Source: Liquidambar formosana
Taxonomy: Eukaryota > Streptophyta > Magnoliopsida > Saxifragales > Altingiaceae
Length of the DNA: 64,000 nucleotides
Assembly (NCBI GenBank): GCA_039720395.1
Contig: CM077828.1
Span: 18,016,264-18,080,263 of the forward strand
Direction: 5' to 3'
Shown here: positions 38,997 to 52,386 of the stretch, in pieces
How the letters are laid out: each line of letters begins with the position of its first letter
Position numbering within the stretch: the stretch's first letter is position 1
Made by a program: the position numbers and the translations under genes
Notes under the pieces: model-generated
Seen by the model: only the letters and a program-made list of their open reading frames with translations
Databases searched by the model: none
What the model was told of the DNA's origin: nothing

Positions 38997-39164
38997 TCAA
39001 CTTTATTTTATTCCAACCACTATGCCAACAGATTTTGAAATTTTGTATAGAGTATTAGAGTGGGAGGGAGAATATTCATATTACAAGAGGAGATTCTTTC
39101 GTCTTCTAAATCATGCCTCCTACCAATTTCTTGATATTAAAGAGAGTTAGGTATATGGGTAGAC

Positions 39165-39311
39165 AGTTTTGATCAGATGTGGGATATTCTGGACATCCCG
39201 TTTGATCACAACCATCTATGAGTGAAACACGCGTGTGTGTGAATATGCACGTATCATCCATGGATGGCTGTGATCGAACGGGATAGTTCGAAATATCTCA
39301 CACATGACCAA
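39165..39311. mobile_element. Palindromic element, family B, diverged copy
   Basis: It begins AGTTTTGATCAGATGTGGGA and ends GATCGAACGGGATAGTTCG then CACACATGACCA; the arms pair imperfectly. It is related to 57961-58096, where the hairpin is nearly intact. Confidence 0.65.
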
Positions 39312-39319
39312 CCTTCTAT

Positions 39320-42240
39320 GGTAGATCTAAAAGACTAAAACCAAGCATTATGCTTGGGATATAGATAGAGTCTATCAAATTTTACTTAAATATTCAACGA
39401 TGATACTTTCATTCCAAAAAATCAGGCACTTAACAACCTTTAGAGTACCTGAAATAAAATAAAATAAAATAAAAGAGTGGGGTCATGTGCCCTTGTAGTC
39501 CCAACGTGAATCCCCCTTGTGCACAATGTGTCACTCATCTAATATCATTTTCATTGAAAAATAGTAAGAAGTAGCATATGCAACACGCATAAAACAGTTA
39601 TGAAGGGTTGACACGTGAAAAATATAACAAGCATTGGTGCAACAATTCTGTTCACTTTTTCTACTTAAAATGATGTAATTTGACCCCTTTTTTTTTTTCT
39701 TTCTCCTTTTTGATTTTCTAGTTTTGAAGGAGTAGTGTAGTTTTGATATTTATTAATAGAGAAATTACAAATTAAAAACGAAAAGTCATCTAATGAATAT
39801 GGAGTTAAGGAAGCTAAATCTAAAGTGCCAATAGAATTACTTTATTCTAAAAGTAGTCGCATTATCCTAAGAAAAAATTACTGCATCCACCACTATCACT
39901 TACCCTTGGTCACTCATCATATGTGGTAGCTGATATAGCTGACACATGTATCAGCGGTCACATAATTGCATGGAATACTAAAATAAAACATGTTAAAAAA
40001 AAAAAAAAAAACAAAAAAGGAAGAAGAAGAAGGAGAGAAAAATAAATAAATAAAAAATGATTACGAGAAGTTCCAAATGAGAAAAACAATTGAAACATTT
40101 GATATAGTTAGATATAGTTAAAGAGCAAAGGTCCACAGTTGGTCCTATCTCATTTAAATTTCAAAACATAGGATTGACTTTTCCTTTGAAAGTCCCTTTT
40201 CATGACAATGACAAATCATGGGGTCATGAAAAATCGTGGTGGAAAACTCTAACAAGTGAGGGGAAAGAAAGATATTTAAAGTATAAATTGTGAAAAATGC
40301 TATTCAGTATTTGTTTGAAGTTATTTTTTAAATCCAACATCTCAAATGATGTGATTTGATTTTTGAAATTTGAATTCAAATAATAACTCAAACATAGATC
40401 CAATACCAAGATGGCACCTATCTAGGATATTGAATTAGGGGTATTGATTTTAGATAAATAACGCCACTGATGAATTTGTTTCAAGAAAAACTATGTTGAA
40501 ATTCCAATTTTCCAACATTATGATTAGAATTATTAATTATAGGCAATTAGGAAATTTGTTTTTGTTTTACTAGGTTCAGAATAGGCATACTGCCTAAAAA
40601 ATTATTAAAATGATAAAAATATTTTCTTTTTCTTTTTTTCTTCGTCTTTATATAAACCTTATCGATATCAAGATATGTAGTCTCGAATTAGGTGCACGTG
40701 CTCACCTAACTTATATTAGCATCTTGCATTAAGAGTTCTATCTTGTGCATTAGCCCAAATTAAGGACTATAAATGAGCTGAGTTGCTTATTAATGGCTCA
40801 CGAAAAAGCTCAAGAAGGGCTCGACTCGAACTCTATCGATTAGTAAACAAGACAAATTCAAGCTTGAAGTTTAAGCTCAGTTTAGTAAACAAATCAAGCT
40901 TGAGCAGACTAAAGCTTGGCTCCGTAAACAAGCTTGTTATGAATTCGATAAAGAACTTGTTAAGAGCTTCAAATGAGGCTCGTTAATTAGCTTGTTTAGT
41001 AAAACAATTTGACTATTATTAAAAAAATTTAAGACAAGGGTTATTGGTTTATAAATATTTTTCATTAGACTGAAATGTTACAAATTATAGATGCAAAACT
41101 ACTTTAATGAGTAAAATCGAGTCTAAACCAAGAAAATGTGCAAAAGTTATCAAAATTTAAAAAAAAGAAAAAGAAATCGTAATAAGCACACCATTATATA
41201 TTAAAGATAATATAAAATGGGAGGGTCTATTTCCACAGCCTTTTTTTGACTGTATTGGTATCCTTCATGACCTATTTTCATACATTTTTTTTTTAGTATA
41301 AAGGTGTGAATACAACCACAAGGGGTGTAAAGAAGAGGCGAAAGAACATTACCCAGTTTTGATCAACGTAAGTGGGACCAAGAGGAGTGAGTTGCATATG
41401 TTCTAAATCCTTATTTTTTTAATACATAAATGACTACTTTAAACTTAAACCCATAACAGTAATCAGCATTGCATAGTTATTAACACCACTAGTTCAAATC
41501 TTTTCCACATTGCTGTAGAACTTATTAATAGCATTCAAGCTTAAATTGGGAAGAAGACTCATCCGGCTTACATGCGATAAGCCTTTTAAAATAAAAATGT
41601 GCCATGTTCATGGGAAGAAGACTCATCAATCGCAAGTGGGTGTAGCACCTCTCATCTAGTAAACAACTAATAGATAACAAAATTGGGGCTAGCACAAAGT
41701 AAAAAAGAGAAGAAGATATTACAGAATTGAGGTGACAAACGAAACCCCTGATTCAGCTAACCAAGGGACATGGGCCTGGGGGTAGAATCGTGGCTTGTAG
41801 TTGAAGTTGAAACCAAAAGGCAGCAAGTAGGAATAAGTCAAAATCAAGGAACCGCAATGCAAAAAGGCCCTCAAAACCGCTCCACCAATAACCGAAGCCG
41901 AGCGAAGCCAGCAAGAAAGAAACTGCTAGAAAGAAGAGGAGCCACACACCACCCCCAAAAGAGACAAACGAACAAAAATAAAAAAAATTGATTGTTCTCA
42001 GTCGGTGGGTCCGAGCGGACTTCAAAGTCATAGATTTAAATATAGTTAATAGACTGACAGAAAAGCAAAAATAGATGAGACAGAAAAAGAGGATTTTAAA
42101 ATTAAAAATTAAAAAATAAAAGGAAAAAATGAAAAAGGCAAGACGTCCGTGATATGGGGCCTTTCATGCTTCCCCCACTCAACACGCGCCTGTCTCCATC
42201 CCCCGCTTCCCTCTTTCCCACTCACCCTTTAAATCTCTCT
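39320..42240. other. Gene-free stretch upstream of the 42673 gene
   Basis: Contains the AAGCTTG-rich repeat (40735-41000), a long A run near 39994-40011 and A-rich DNA at 42050-42140. A frame on the minus strand at 41753-42031 is hydrophobic and could be a LINE 3' tail, but support is thin. No gene recognised. Confidence 0.45.
40735..41000. repeat. AAGCTTG-rich dispersed repeat, copy 1
   Basis: Dense GTAAACAAGCTTG / CAAGCTTGAG / GGCTCG motifs. It is the same family as 47950-48420 and resembles a widespread class of plant dispersed repeat built on alternating AGCTTG and GCTCG words. Type of parent element is not settled. Confidence 0.6.
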
Positions 42241-42244
42241 CCTC

Positions 42245-42582
42245 CCACACTATATATACCCTCGCACCCTCTCTCTCCTCTTCATCCATCACCTTTGCAT
42301 TTTCTCTCTCTATATCTTTATATTCTCTCCATTTTCTCTCTCTCCAAAGCCACCCCCAACTATATATAAAACCCCTCCATCACTCTCTCCTTTGCCTCTC
42401 ACCTAACGTTTACACCTTTTTCTCTCCATCTCTCTCTAAATTTTCTCTCTCCAGGACCCTCCTCCCCCACATCCTCCACACCCAATTCCTCCTCTTTTTT
42501 TTTTTTCTCTCTCTTCATTCTCATTGTACCCCCTCTCTCTATACAATACCACCCTTAAAGTGTCCTACACTCTTACCTATAG

Positions 42583-42623
<41 letters not shown>

Positions 42624-42672
42624 AGCTTTTGTCTCTTTTGAAGCTGAAGAAAATTTGTAATCTTACTTGGAA
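42245..42672 (+). promoter_or_regulatory. Core promoter and CT-rich leader of the 42673 gene
   Basis: Two TATA boxes are visible: TATATATA at 42251-42258 and TATATATAAA at 42361-42370. The second would give a start near 42390 and a leader of about 280 bases. The whole stretch is strongly pyrimidine-rich (CTCTCTC runs, ending in (CT)n at about 42590-42617). This resembles the Y-patch type of plant core promoter. Which TATA box is used cannot be told from sequence alone. Confidence 0.6.
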
Positions 42673-43332
42673 ATGGAAGACGGAAGCAACAGGAAGCGAG
42701 TCAGGGATGAGTTGTATGACTCGGAGGTGAACTCGCCCGAGTCGAAGCGGCTCCGAGATGAGTCGTGTGACTCGGATGTGAACTCGCCCCAGTCGAATCG
42801 GTTCCAGGATGACTCGGAAGATTCGGTAGTTAACTCGCCTGACGTGAAGCGAATCCAAGATGACCTCTTTGACATCCTTGATGACTCGGACACGGTGACG
42901 GATCGTGACCCGGCGATTCAAGGGCTTGACTCAGTTATCAAAAGCTTTGAAGAGGAGATACTCGTACAGCCGCCGGCGAATTTCGATCTGACGTCGGATA
43001 GCGGCGAGTCACAGCCGGAGCTTGGGTACCTTCTAGAAGCTTCCGACGATGAGCTCGGCCTCCCGCCGACCATCTCCTCTTCCGGCGAGGAAGGGAAGAC
43101 CGAGGACGTCGGTTTGCCGGCAATTGTATCTGACGCCGTTGGGCTGAGCGAAATTCTAGGGTTTGACGATGAGATCCCGAGTTACGAGTCCTACGCGTTC
43201 GGAATCGTTGGTGAGTTGGAGAACCACAACAATACAAATGCCGAGTTTGTGACGTTGGGTGGTTTGTTCGATTATTCGGACGGTGATTTCTCGGAGTTTT
43301 CGTGGCGGCCGGAAACGTTGCCGGCACTTTAG
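42673..43332 (+). CDS. Acidic plant-specific protein of unknown function with 17-residue tandem repeats, 219 aa
   Basis: Single exon starting at ATG 42673. The protein is rich in Asp, Glu and Ser. Residues about 10-62 hold three imperfect 17-residue repeats built on the pattern DE-x-x-DS-x-VNSP-x-x-KR-x-x-D, encoded by a 51-bp DNA repeat. Conserved-looking blocks follow: DLFDILDDSD, LDSVIKSFEEEI, ELGYLLEASDDELGLPP, and a C-terminal GGLFDYSDGDFSEFSWRPETLPA. I recall similar blocks in a family of small, uncharacterised, stress-responsive plant proteins (the UCP031279-type group, with Arabidopsis At1g10140 and At1g58420); that link is from memory and uncertain. No enzyme motif, signal peptide or membrane segment is visible. 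KR-rich repeats and acidity would suit a nuclear protein, but this is inference. Coding GC and codon periodicity contrast strongly with the AT-rich flanks. Confidence 0.85.
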   Translation: MEDGSNRKRVRDELYDSEVNSPESKRLRDESCDSDVNSPQSNRFQDDSEDSVVNSPDVKRIQDDLFDILDDSDTVTDRDPAIQGLDSVIKSFEEEILVQPPANFDLTSDSGESQPELGYLLEASDDELGLPPTISSSGEEGKTEDVGLPAIVSDAVGLSEILGFDDEIPSYESYAFGIVGELENHNNTNAEFVTLGGLFDYSDGDFSEFSWRPETLPAL

Positions 43333-43339
43333 AAACGTT

Positions 43340-46300
43340 TCGGTGTACCGGAATGTTGCAGACACTGTTTATAGAAGAAGACTGTAAATTTGAAAGGACA
43401 GAAGGGGGAAAAAAAAATGTTAAACGAAGAAAAATGTAGAAATTTTTTTTTTTTTTTTAATATACTGTGAAGAAAAAAATGAATGTCATGCCCAAATTCG
43501 GAGCTCTACGTGTGGGAAGAATTAACATATAACAAAACAATTAAGGGTAAATTGTAGAAAATCCCCGTATGGGTTCAGCGGATAATTCCTTTATCTTTTA
43601 ATTTTGTCAATGAATCTTCCTCATGTTCTAATTTTTGTTAATATACTTAGTTATGCACGTAATATTGTTAACAGGTTTGTGTCATCAATAATGAAATTTG
43701 ATGAAAATTAGTCATTTAGTTATGTACATAATATTGTTATCAGACCTGTGTCATCTAAAATCGTCGGAACTCTTACATGTTTAATTGGGTGTTAACTAGG
43801 TGGTTATTTTTATTTATTTTTTTTTTTGTCAAGCAACGAGGTGTTCGAACTGTCAGAGCCCGACTAATCCACGCGAGGCCACCGCTCCATGAGGTCATTT
43901 AACGTTCAGGCTAATAGTCTTGATTAGTGGCTGGCCAAGAGAGATTTACTGGTTTCAAATCCGAGATGTCTGAGTTTACAGTTCACCTTTTTGCCGCCAG
44001 ACCAACTCTCATTGGTTAATTAGGTGGTTATTGATGATTAGTTTTATCTTCTAACTGATTTAGGAAGTATGTTGATAAAATTAAAATATAAGAGATGGCG
44101 TCATGGTTAATTGGGTGTTAATTAGGTGATTATCAACGATTGGTTTTATTTTTTTGGGTGTTAATTAGGTGATTATCAACGATTGGTTTTATTTTTTTAA
44201 TTGAATTAGGAGAAAACATAAGGGGTAATATGTTGACCTTTCCATATTTTGGGAGTTTTTTTTTGTAATTCACCCAATAATAAACACGTAAGAGAGCAGT
44301 TTTATTTTATTTTTAAATTCATAATTTCGGTCAGATTAATTTTTAAAATTATGTTTGGTAGAGATAATGTTTTTGTTCTGTCGGCTGATGTTCAAAATGA
44401 ATTTTTATCAGTTCATTGGTTAGTTGGCTTTAAGAGGAAAAAGTGTACACTCACTATGTTCCACAAAGATAAGCATAAAACAATAAAAATAAGTCATGTT
44501 TGATAAAATATGGAACTTAAGAAAAGCGATCATTGTACTCATTTATTATTTTTTAAATTTTATTTTTAAAAAAATATTTTTATATTAAATTTTTGTGTTA
44601 GAAGTAATTATTAAAATAATAGAGGTGGTGCAAGTCGAGTTTTAACAAGCATTGTAGGAAGGGTAAGCCTTATGTTGGGTAAGTCACCGTAGGAAGGGTA
44701 AGCCTTATGTTGGGTAAGTCTGAATGTTTGAAACCTTACTTTTTTAGGGTTTGAATGATATGGTAATTGCTTAGTCCGTGGGATAAAAAATTACATATGT
44801 TTAAGGAATTAGTTGGGATCAAAAGTTTCGAATATCTTTATTTTTAGGGGAAAAAAATGCAAAAAAATGTTAAAAAGGTAACTAGTTGTGACAATTCTAT
44901 TTGAACATAATAATAATAGTAATAATAATACTTCTCTTGTACGCTGAGGAACCAAAGAGTAGTTGAGTCTAAGAATAGTAACTCTTTAATGCATCGAAAA
45001 ATCAAAGATTAGTTGTTCCAATGCATGAGTAGGACTACCAAGGATAAGTTCAATGTCATACACTTTATTTGGGTGTGATAAAACTTTCTTATCCGAGGAA
45101 CTAAGAAACAAAGATTAGTTGTTCTAAGTGCATGAATAGGATCATCACGGGATAAATTCATGTCATGCCTATCGTTTTTGAAATTTGAATCCTTTCACTG
45201 TTTAGGCCTTCTACACGGACATCCACCAACTTTTAATAACATACAATAATTGACCCAACCGACACCTAATACCCTAGTAGGTATCAGATCACGGTTTTGA
45301 GTAAGATTGGTCAAAGAGATGGTGGAGAGTAGAATCAGATTTATTTATTTATTTGTTTATTCATTTTTATGTAGATTTTAATGGTTTAATTTGAGTGGTT
45401 TATTCACATCTATCTCATTGCAGTGGTATCTCCCTTTTTTAGTTAGGGGGAGGTTTTCCAGATCTGAAATTTTTCCAAATAAACTTTCATTTACCAGAAA
45501 TTTGAAAAGGAAAAAGATAGGGAAACAGATGGTATCTTGCCAATCTAGGTTGTCAAATATGGTTGATTACTTTGGCTAGGTTTGTTATGAGAAAAGAAGT
45601 CTTAAAGAATAGAATGGTTAATCTTTTATGGGGTCTTTTTATTTTTTTTGAAGGGAATAACCATTTTTTTTTTATAAATAAAGAGGAATGATTTATTTAT
45701 TTATTTATTTATTTTATTTTTAAGGTTAGTTATAATTTTTTAACCAAGAAGAATGATTAATCCCTCCTTTTAAACAATGAAATCATAAAAAGTAGGTCTT
45801 ACCTAATCTTTCCCATTCCATTCTCATGAGTCTGGATTTGGTAGTGGTTTGGATGATGGGTTTTTTTTTTTTTTTTTTTTTTTCTAAACGACCACCAAAT
45901 ATTTGCTTGTGCTCTCATTCTTACCCCTTAACAAACAATCAAATGGAGTGATCATTCCCATTTCATTCTCATTTTCATTCTTAGTCCATTCTATCTTTAT
46001 TTCATTCGCTCAAACCAAACGCAACTTTAATATATATTCTTTTCCTTGGTACAAGGGAACTAAGCCTAGATTAATGCCTAACAAAAGGCAACAACAACCA
46101 TGTCCGCTAGACGTTAAATTCATAGGCGGTTAAACCTAGTGGCAAGTTGAGTCTTGATAAACTCCTCACAAAGCGTAGGTTAGGTGTTCAAAATCTTACG
46201 AAAGCATTGATATCCTTTAGGGCTATCCCCAGAACCCGAAGGACCTGATAATACCTAACTAGTGTGTGGGATGGGAGTATTGCACAAACCTAAGAGATTA

Positions 46301-46454
46301 GTGAGGACCAAAGTCTATGTTCACTTTTGACAGAAAAAATTCTATAGGAAAAGAGAGGATGGTGAGGGGAGGAGCGATTGCGAATTCTCTATGTTCACTT
46401 TTTCTCATCCCAAAAGTGGGCGAATGAGAGGGGCTAGGAAAGAGTGGTCCATTA
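43340..46454. other. Gene-free stretch with SINE-like remnants
   Basis: The first 150 bases probably include the 3' UTR of the 42673 gene. Beyond it lie a SINE-like patch near 43900-44010 (GGTTTCAAATCC as B box), a local duplication at about 44090-44200 (TTAGGTGATTATCAACGATT twice), a short duplication at 44655-44720 and a SINE-like element at 46125-46320. Confidence 0.45.
46125..46320 (+). mobile_element. Candidate SINE
   Basis: AAACCTAGTGGCAAGTTGAG is a degraded A-box region and TTAGGTGTTCAAAATCTTACG a B-box region. It is followed by GGGATGGGAGTATTGCACAA, a segment I associate with plant SINE bodies. No target duplication was resolved. Confidence 0.4.
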
Positions 46455-47246
46455 TAGGGGGCGGAACTATTAAAGGACTAGGGATAGCTCCCGGCAAATC
46501 TTTGAAATTTTTTCTCTATTTGGGGTAATTAGGGCACGACCTAAAAATAAAAAAATAAAAATAAATAGGTGATCACTCAAAACTTTTAAGTTGGCTTGAA
46601 ATGGTGGAATTCACCTCATGGGGATGAATGCAATTGTGGTGGCTTCATAATGCAAATCAAAGCAACCTTTCCATTAGTTATCCATCCTTGGACACACTTC
46701 ATAGAACTGGTACATTTACAATACATTCCCCAAAGTTAATTAAAATATTATAAATGGGTTAGGTTAATACGACAGTTTTATACACAAAATTTTAAAACTT
46801 ATTGTGTGACTTATATTTTACGAATTTCACCGTTGAATTAAATTGTTCCTATCTTGCCAAGTATCAAGCTAGTAGAAAATTACGAGATGATTCATCTACG
46901 AAAGTTAGGTTTTTATTGGTTAGAAATATGAATTTATAGATTAGAGGGCTATGGGTATTTGATCAGTCATGAATGTGATACTTGGCATGTATTGTTTATA
47001 TGAGAAAAGTATATAATCTCACAGCGGGTTTTGCAAAATATAAGTCACACAAATTATTAAAAATCTTGTCAAATTTTATGTATAAAATCGTGTCCCCTAA
47101 TCCTATCCTATTATTAATAAACCCTTCTTATATTATTTTTTGTTGGAATTATATAATTAAACTCTTTTATTAAACCAAAGAAAATTTCTATCAATAAATT
47201 TTTTTAAGTCCGCCACCCCAACTTTTAATTACTGGCTCCACCCCTA
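46455..47246. mobile_element. hAT-like non-autonomous element, about 790 bp
   Basis: The left end is TAGGGGGCGGAACTATTAAA and the right end, inverted, TAGGGGTGGAGCCAGTAATTAAA. Flanks read GGTCCATTA and GGTCCATA, an 8-bp target duplication with one slip. There is no transposase frame inside; the interior is AT-rich. Confidence 0.65.
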
Positions 47247-49922
47247 GGTCCATAGGTAAAAGACATATTTAACCTTATGTAAAAAAAAAAAAAAAAAAAA
47301 GGGTTTCTCAGTAAAATAAATTTGTATCTTTAGAATTCTTTTGGATAGCAACAGCCATTAATGTGTGAAAGAAATGTGGCAGATGGTAGGTTAGGTATTT
47401 GCTTAGCGTGATTGCATATTTGCATGAGTAGAAGGCCTAAAATATCGGTGGAGCCTTCGGCTTGGGTTCTGGTTTCACTATCTTGTTGACTACGTCTAGA
47501 ATGGAATGTCTAGTTCAATCTTACGCCCAACCACCCACAAATATATATAGATATATAGACTTTTTTTTTTTTTTTAAAAGGGAAAATGTTATATGATTCA
47601 ATTAGTAATGTGAATTATTAACTAATTAATTATCATTATTGGTATTTGTTTATATACAAGTTATTTTTCTCATGAGGTTAACATCATTTAAAGTTGAATG
47701 AGGTCATGCAATATATATATCTATAACCGGTCTTACGAGAACATGTTGATATAATGCATTGGGGATTTTATACCCCTTGTATTGGTATAATGTATTAATT
47801 AGCTTACATCAGCACATCTTCATAGGATTGGTTCTATAGATATATTGAATGCTTCTTGTAAGGTGAAAAACCCTTGGCTTCATTTGTGTTTCTTTGTCTG
47901 TATTTTCACAAAAGTGATTCAAGTCTACAATGTTATTGGTTGCCTCTAGAGCCGTAAACCAGTTGCGTTGAGCTGAGCTTTGGAATGTTCGTGCTTAGTT
48001 CGTTAAGAAGACTGTTTGTTTACATTAAAGCTGAGAATATTGCGTTCAAGCTTGTTTGATAGAAATGAACGAACGAGTTGAGCTTTTGCCAAGCCTAGAA
48101 TATTGTGATCAAGCTTGATTTGGTACAAATTAATGAAAGCTTAGGTTTGGCTTGATTAACCTTAACAAGTCAAGCTCGAGCTTGAGCTTGAGCTTGAACT
48201 TAAGCTCAATTTGAGTTGCAATTCAAGCTAGGTTACACCTGGAATTCGAGCTAGGGTTGAGCTCATGAGTTTGGTGTAAAAATCGAGCCGACCTTTGATC
48301 TGCTTGAGTTTTGCTTGTTTACTAAACGAGCCTAAAATTTAGGCTTGAGCTTGGCTTGTTTAGTTCTCGATCAAATTTGAGCCAAGCTCTTATCAAGCTT
48401 GTTTGCGAGTTAATGAGAGTATTATTAGATTAGATAGCCTTCTCATAAAGGCATTCTATGCCAAAAATCAAGTTGATCTGAAATTGATTGCTATTCGATC
48501 CAAGACGTACATTTTTTTAATCAATAACAATCGTTCCTTTATGGACATTTCGAATGAAACAAATCTTAATCTTAGATTGACTTGATTTTTGGCATGCATG
48601 ACCAGCATATGAATCAAATTTAATTTAACAGTTGGTTTTAGACAAATATGAGTCGCATGCAAGAATTTTGCATCAAACTGCACTTGATAATAGGAGGACT
48701 ATATATACATATACATAGATGTTTGGAAGCAATTGAAATGATAAGATTTAGGATTTTCTTTTGTTTCCTATTCTTTTTCCTCTATTTTATGACCAGCCAA
48801 ATGGAGGGTTTAGGGTTAGGCATTTTTTATTGGGTTATGGAAATGTTGGGGATTGGGTTGACATTTGGGAGACAATCACAGAGAGCTCAGGGTAATGGAA
48901 ATGAGAGCTCAACTTCATCTACAAAGAGCAAAGTTAAGACTGACAAGAGAAACCCTAAAGCTAGAGGCTTCCAATTCTATGGCTAAGCCTTCTTCCAAAC
49001 CATCCTTAACTCCTAATAATAGGTTCTTGGAAGCAACTAGACCTTTGGTTCTAGTAGTTCTCTGAGGTTGATACCTGATCCTTCTCTTTGCTTGAAGGTT
49101 CTTTTTGGTTGTTGAGAAAATTGAGGAAAAGAGAAAGAAAGGAAACTTGATAACACGGGGTTAATCTCATAATTTTGCAACATCTTACAAAAATATATAA
49201 TGGGAAAATCAACATTTCTTGATTTCCATTGACAGCATTAATCCACAAAATTGTTTCAAAACAATAGTGTAATTTGCTTGATTTTAAGCTTGACGGGTGA
49301 AGAGTGATTTTCGGCAAAGATCAATCTACTTTTCCCTTTATAATGTGCCCTGTGGCTACAACATTGGTGAATCAGGTAACTATCTTAAAAATGGTTCACT
49401 AGTTGCGACTCCATTGTCATAACCCTTAAAACTGCAGCTTGCATCATACTCTGGACCATGGTGCTCCTATATATTGCACAACAATCACCCTCTATTGCAT
49501 TTTCACCAGAGGTGTGGCTGCAGTTTTACCCAATAAAGCCTGTTGTCACCACCATGGGTTTCATATTAGGGAGAGCTTTTCACATCAGTACCATTTTGTT
49601 CCGTTTCCAGTTTGGTTAAAAAAGAGAGATTCCTTCCGCGAAGTCATCATTTCTTGATCTCGTCTCTGTAAGTTTAAATCTACGAGGACAGATAGCCGTG
49701 TAAAATTCAAATTATTTCTCGATAGTCCATATATTCCACTCTTGCATGCATTAATCCACTGAAATTAAAATTAGTCGGGATAAATAATAACTGATGCTCC
49801 TACAAACGCAAGTTGCCAATATTCAAACTCAGCATACTGGATACAGAGAAGAAAGGAAAAACCTGATCCCATATGCTTCATTTCCCAGATTCAATTGATG
49901 AGGTGACACATTCAAGGACATT
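47247..49922. other. Stretch between the hAT-like element and the CHERP-like gene
   Basis: Holds a poly(A) run (47281-47300), a partial palindromic repeat (about 47735-47840), the AAGCTTG-rich repeat and the likely 3' UTR of the CHERP-like gene next to 49922. Overlapping frames at 48648-49065 are open but unrecognised. Confidence 0.45.
47950..48420. repeat. AAGCTTG-rich dispersed repeat, copy 2
   Basis: Contains AAGCTCGAGCTTGAGCTTG-type runs and repeated TTGTTTACT / GAGCC words. Similar in composition and words to 40735-41000 but longer. Confidence 0.6.
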
Positions 49923-51894
49923 TTACCTCGTAGTAGCTCTTGCACTCATGGATGTATGGTAGTTGGTGCTTCTCTGTTTCCTGTAAGAAGTATAAACGTC
50001 ATCATATTGGCTTGCTTCATTTGGATTAGCTGTAGCCCCAAGTCCCAATCGTCCTGAGCTACTCGATCCCGGTTTTCGCTCCACACTTCCATCAGGATAG
50101 GTCCCCGTCTCTGGGTCCACCTGCAGGTTAGGTGGTGGAGGGATGCAAGCTCCTCCCTTGCGGACAGGAGGCTCTCTATCGTACTCATCATCATCATCAT
50201 CTTTTGGATCAGATGGATTCATTGGTCCTTCAGAAGGGTTTATCTCTCCAATCTCTTTAAAGAATTTTGACACTCTCTCAAGGATTTCTGATGGAGTTAC
50301 ATTGGATGGAGGTATTACTGTTGGGATGTCCAAAGGACTCATGGGAGAGTAGGGCACCCCACTTCCAATCTGCATCTTTCTGACCATTCCAGGAATAAGA
50401 CCAGGTGGGAACAAAGGATATGGGGGCAACTTTTCACCAATGTTGGCAGCTGATGCTGGCAACATATGGGGTGCAGGCTGTTGGTTTGTGGGTTGAACAG
50501 AAGATGGTATGGCCATGGACCCCCCAAAAGCACCAGAAGGGACAGAATTTGGAAGAAATTGCTGGCTTGCCAGGGCTGAGACTGAATGCACTTGTTTATC
50601 AGGTTGTTCTTGATCTGATAAATTAGGCACAGAACTTTGCGTATCAGACTGCCACTGTGGGATGTTAAGGTTTGTCGTTTGTTGTGGCAATCCTGCATGA
50701 ACAGAATAAGCAAAATATTTCTCTAAGGTAAACTTAATAATTTATCAAACAGTTCGAACCACACATAATCATATTTAAGCCAAGTTTTTTTTATGTCCCC
50801 TTTATTTTTTAGAAAAAGGATTTCTTTTCTGTTTTTTTTTTTAAAACAAAAATTTCCCATTGCATATTTCACAAATCTGATGTGGCAATGGCTTTTGTAA
50901 TATTGAAACAATTGGTGGTCATTTTGAATTAAATGAGACCAAAAAATAAAAAGTTGATGTCTACTTCAATTGCAAAATTCAAGAGGGCAATTTTCCATGA
51001 AGGTAGCATCACCCAATTTATTTAGGGGGGATCCTCCAAGGGCAACAACGATATCATTCCTTCAAATCATGCTATCTTTCACAGCAAGAAGGTAAAGTTT
51101 TGACTTCCAAATGCCATTGACATAGTGGAAGCAGAGGAGGATTGGGAAAGCTACCTACCTGAAACCATCAAGGGATCTGCTGATGCAGCTGATATCTCCT
51201 TTGGAGGCCCTGAAAAGGAATTTGTTGGTGGTCCACCAATCATCTCACTCTCAAGCCCGTAAATAGTATTAGGATCATAAACTTCCTTGGAAGCCCAGAA
51301 CTGCAAAATTTTCTGTAATCGTGACTGATTTTCCTCCTTGTTATGAGGATTGTGGTAAATCCTTGCAAGCATGGAACCTAGAACAGGTTTAAATGCAAGG
51401 GCCTCATTATCAAGGTCATGAGGGTTGATCCGCCGCTGCAAGCTGCAAATTGGAAGCGGCAGATTTTAAGGAAGAGCTAAACGAAAATGGAAGCTAGTAT
51501 AGATACAAATTATGTGTATTTGGAAAAATGAACAAATGAAAGATTATATAAGCAGATACATTGAAGCAAGAATAGAATATCCTCGTGCTTGCATCAAAAG
51601 GACACACTCCTAGGTACAGGCTAGACCATAACACCAAACCATATCATCTCGGTCAATAAGTCATGTTATCTTGCAATAAACAAGACATAGAGATCACCAT
51701 CACTGTTTGAAAAGAGAATACTTTATCACAAATTGTTAAAAATACCTATGTAATATTATTTCATTTACTTTTAGCAGGTGCATGAGGGGCCAATTCCATG
51801 TAGCGCCCAGGACAAGGTTACAACACAAACAGGACACGTGGACATTGGCAAAATATTGAAAAAAGGAATAAAGAAAGAAAGGACATGGACAGGG

Positions 51895-51927
<33 letters not shown>

Positions 51928-52344
51928 CACACACACACACACACACACAGAGACCTATGAGGACGTGCTGATTTATGTCAGCACCATGCATTAGGGGTCA
52001 TACCCCATGGCTCTATGCACCCCAAATAAATATTGTAAGGTTGATGCCTACTGGGTTTGTTCATTGATATGTTCAACTGAGAAACAGAGAGTGATTATAA
52101 GAAGCAGAGGCAGTCATGAGCCAAAAAGCTATGTACCCAGCTCCTCCACCCTCTGCAATAGTTCTCTTTTATTTTTGCTTTTAATCGAAAGGCCCTTTCT
52201 TCCAGCTATGTACCCAGCTCCTCCACCCTCTGCACTTGTTTATTTTATTTTTTTATTTTCTTATTTTTTAAATAAAAATAAATAAACAAGTGCAAAATGA
52301 GAAAGAAATTGAGATTTCCCAGAGAATTGCCGTGTGTGTGTCTA

Positions 52345-52386
<42 letters not shown>

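Noticed and set aside
41753..42031. 92-codon hydrophobic frame on the minus strand as a membrane protein
   Set aside because: No start context, low complexity, and an overlapping frame on the + strand; more like a LINE 3' tail.
42667..42672. Upstream TTG start for the acidic unknown protein
   Set aside because: A normal ATG follows two codons later at 42673; plant nuclear genes rarely start at TTG.
48648..49065. Two overlapping + strand frames of 112 and 66 codons as a possible gene
   Set aside because: No recognisable motif, they overlap in different frames, and the flanks are repeats. Could be a fragment, but unsupported.
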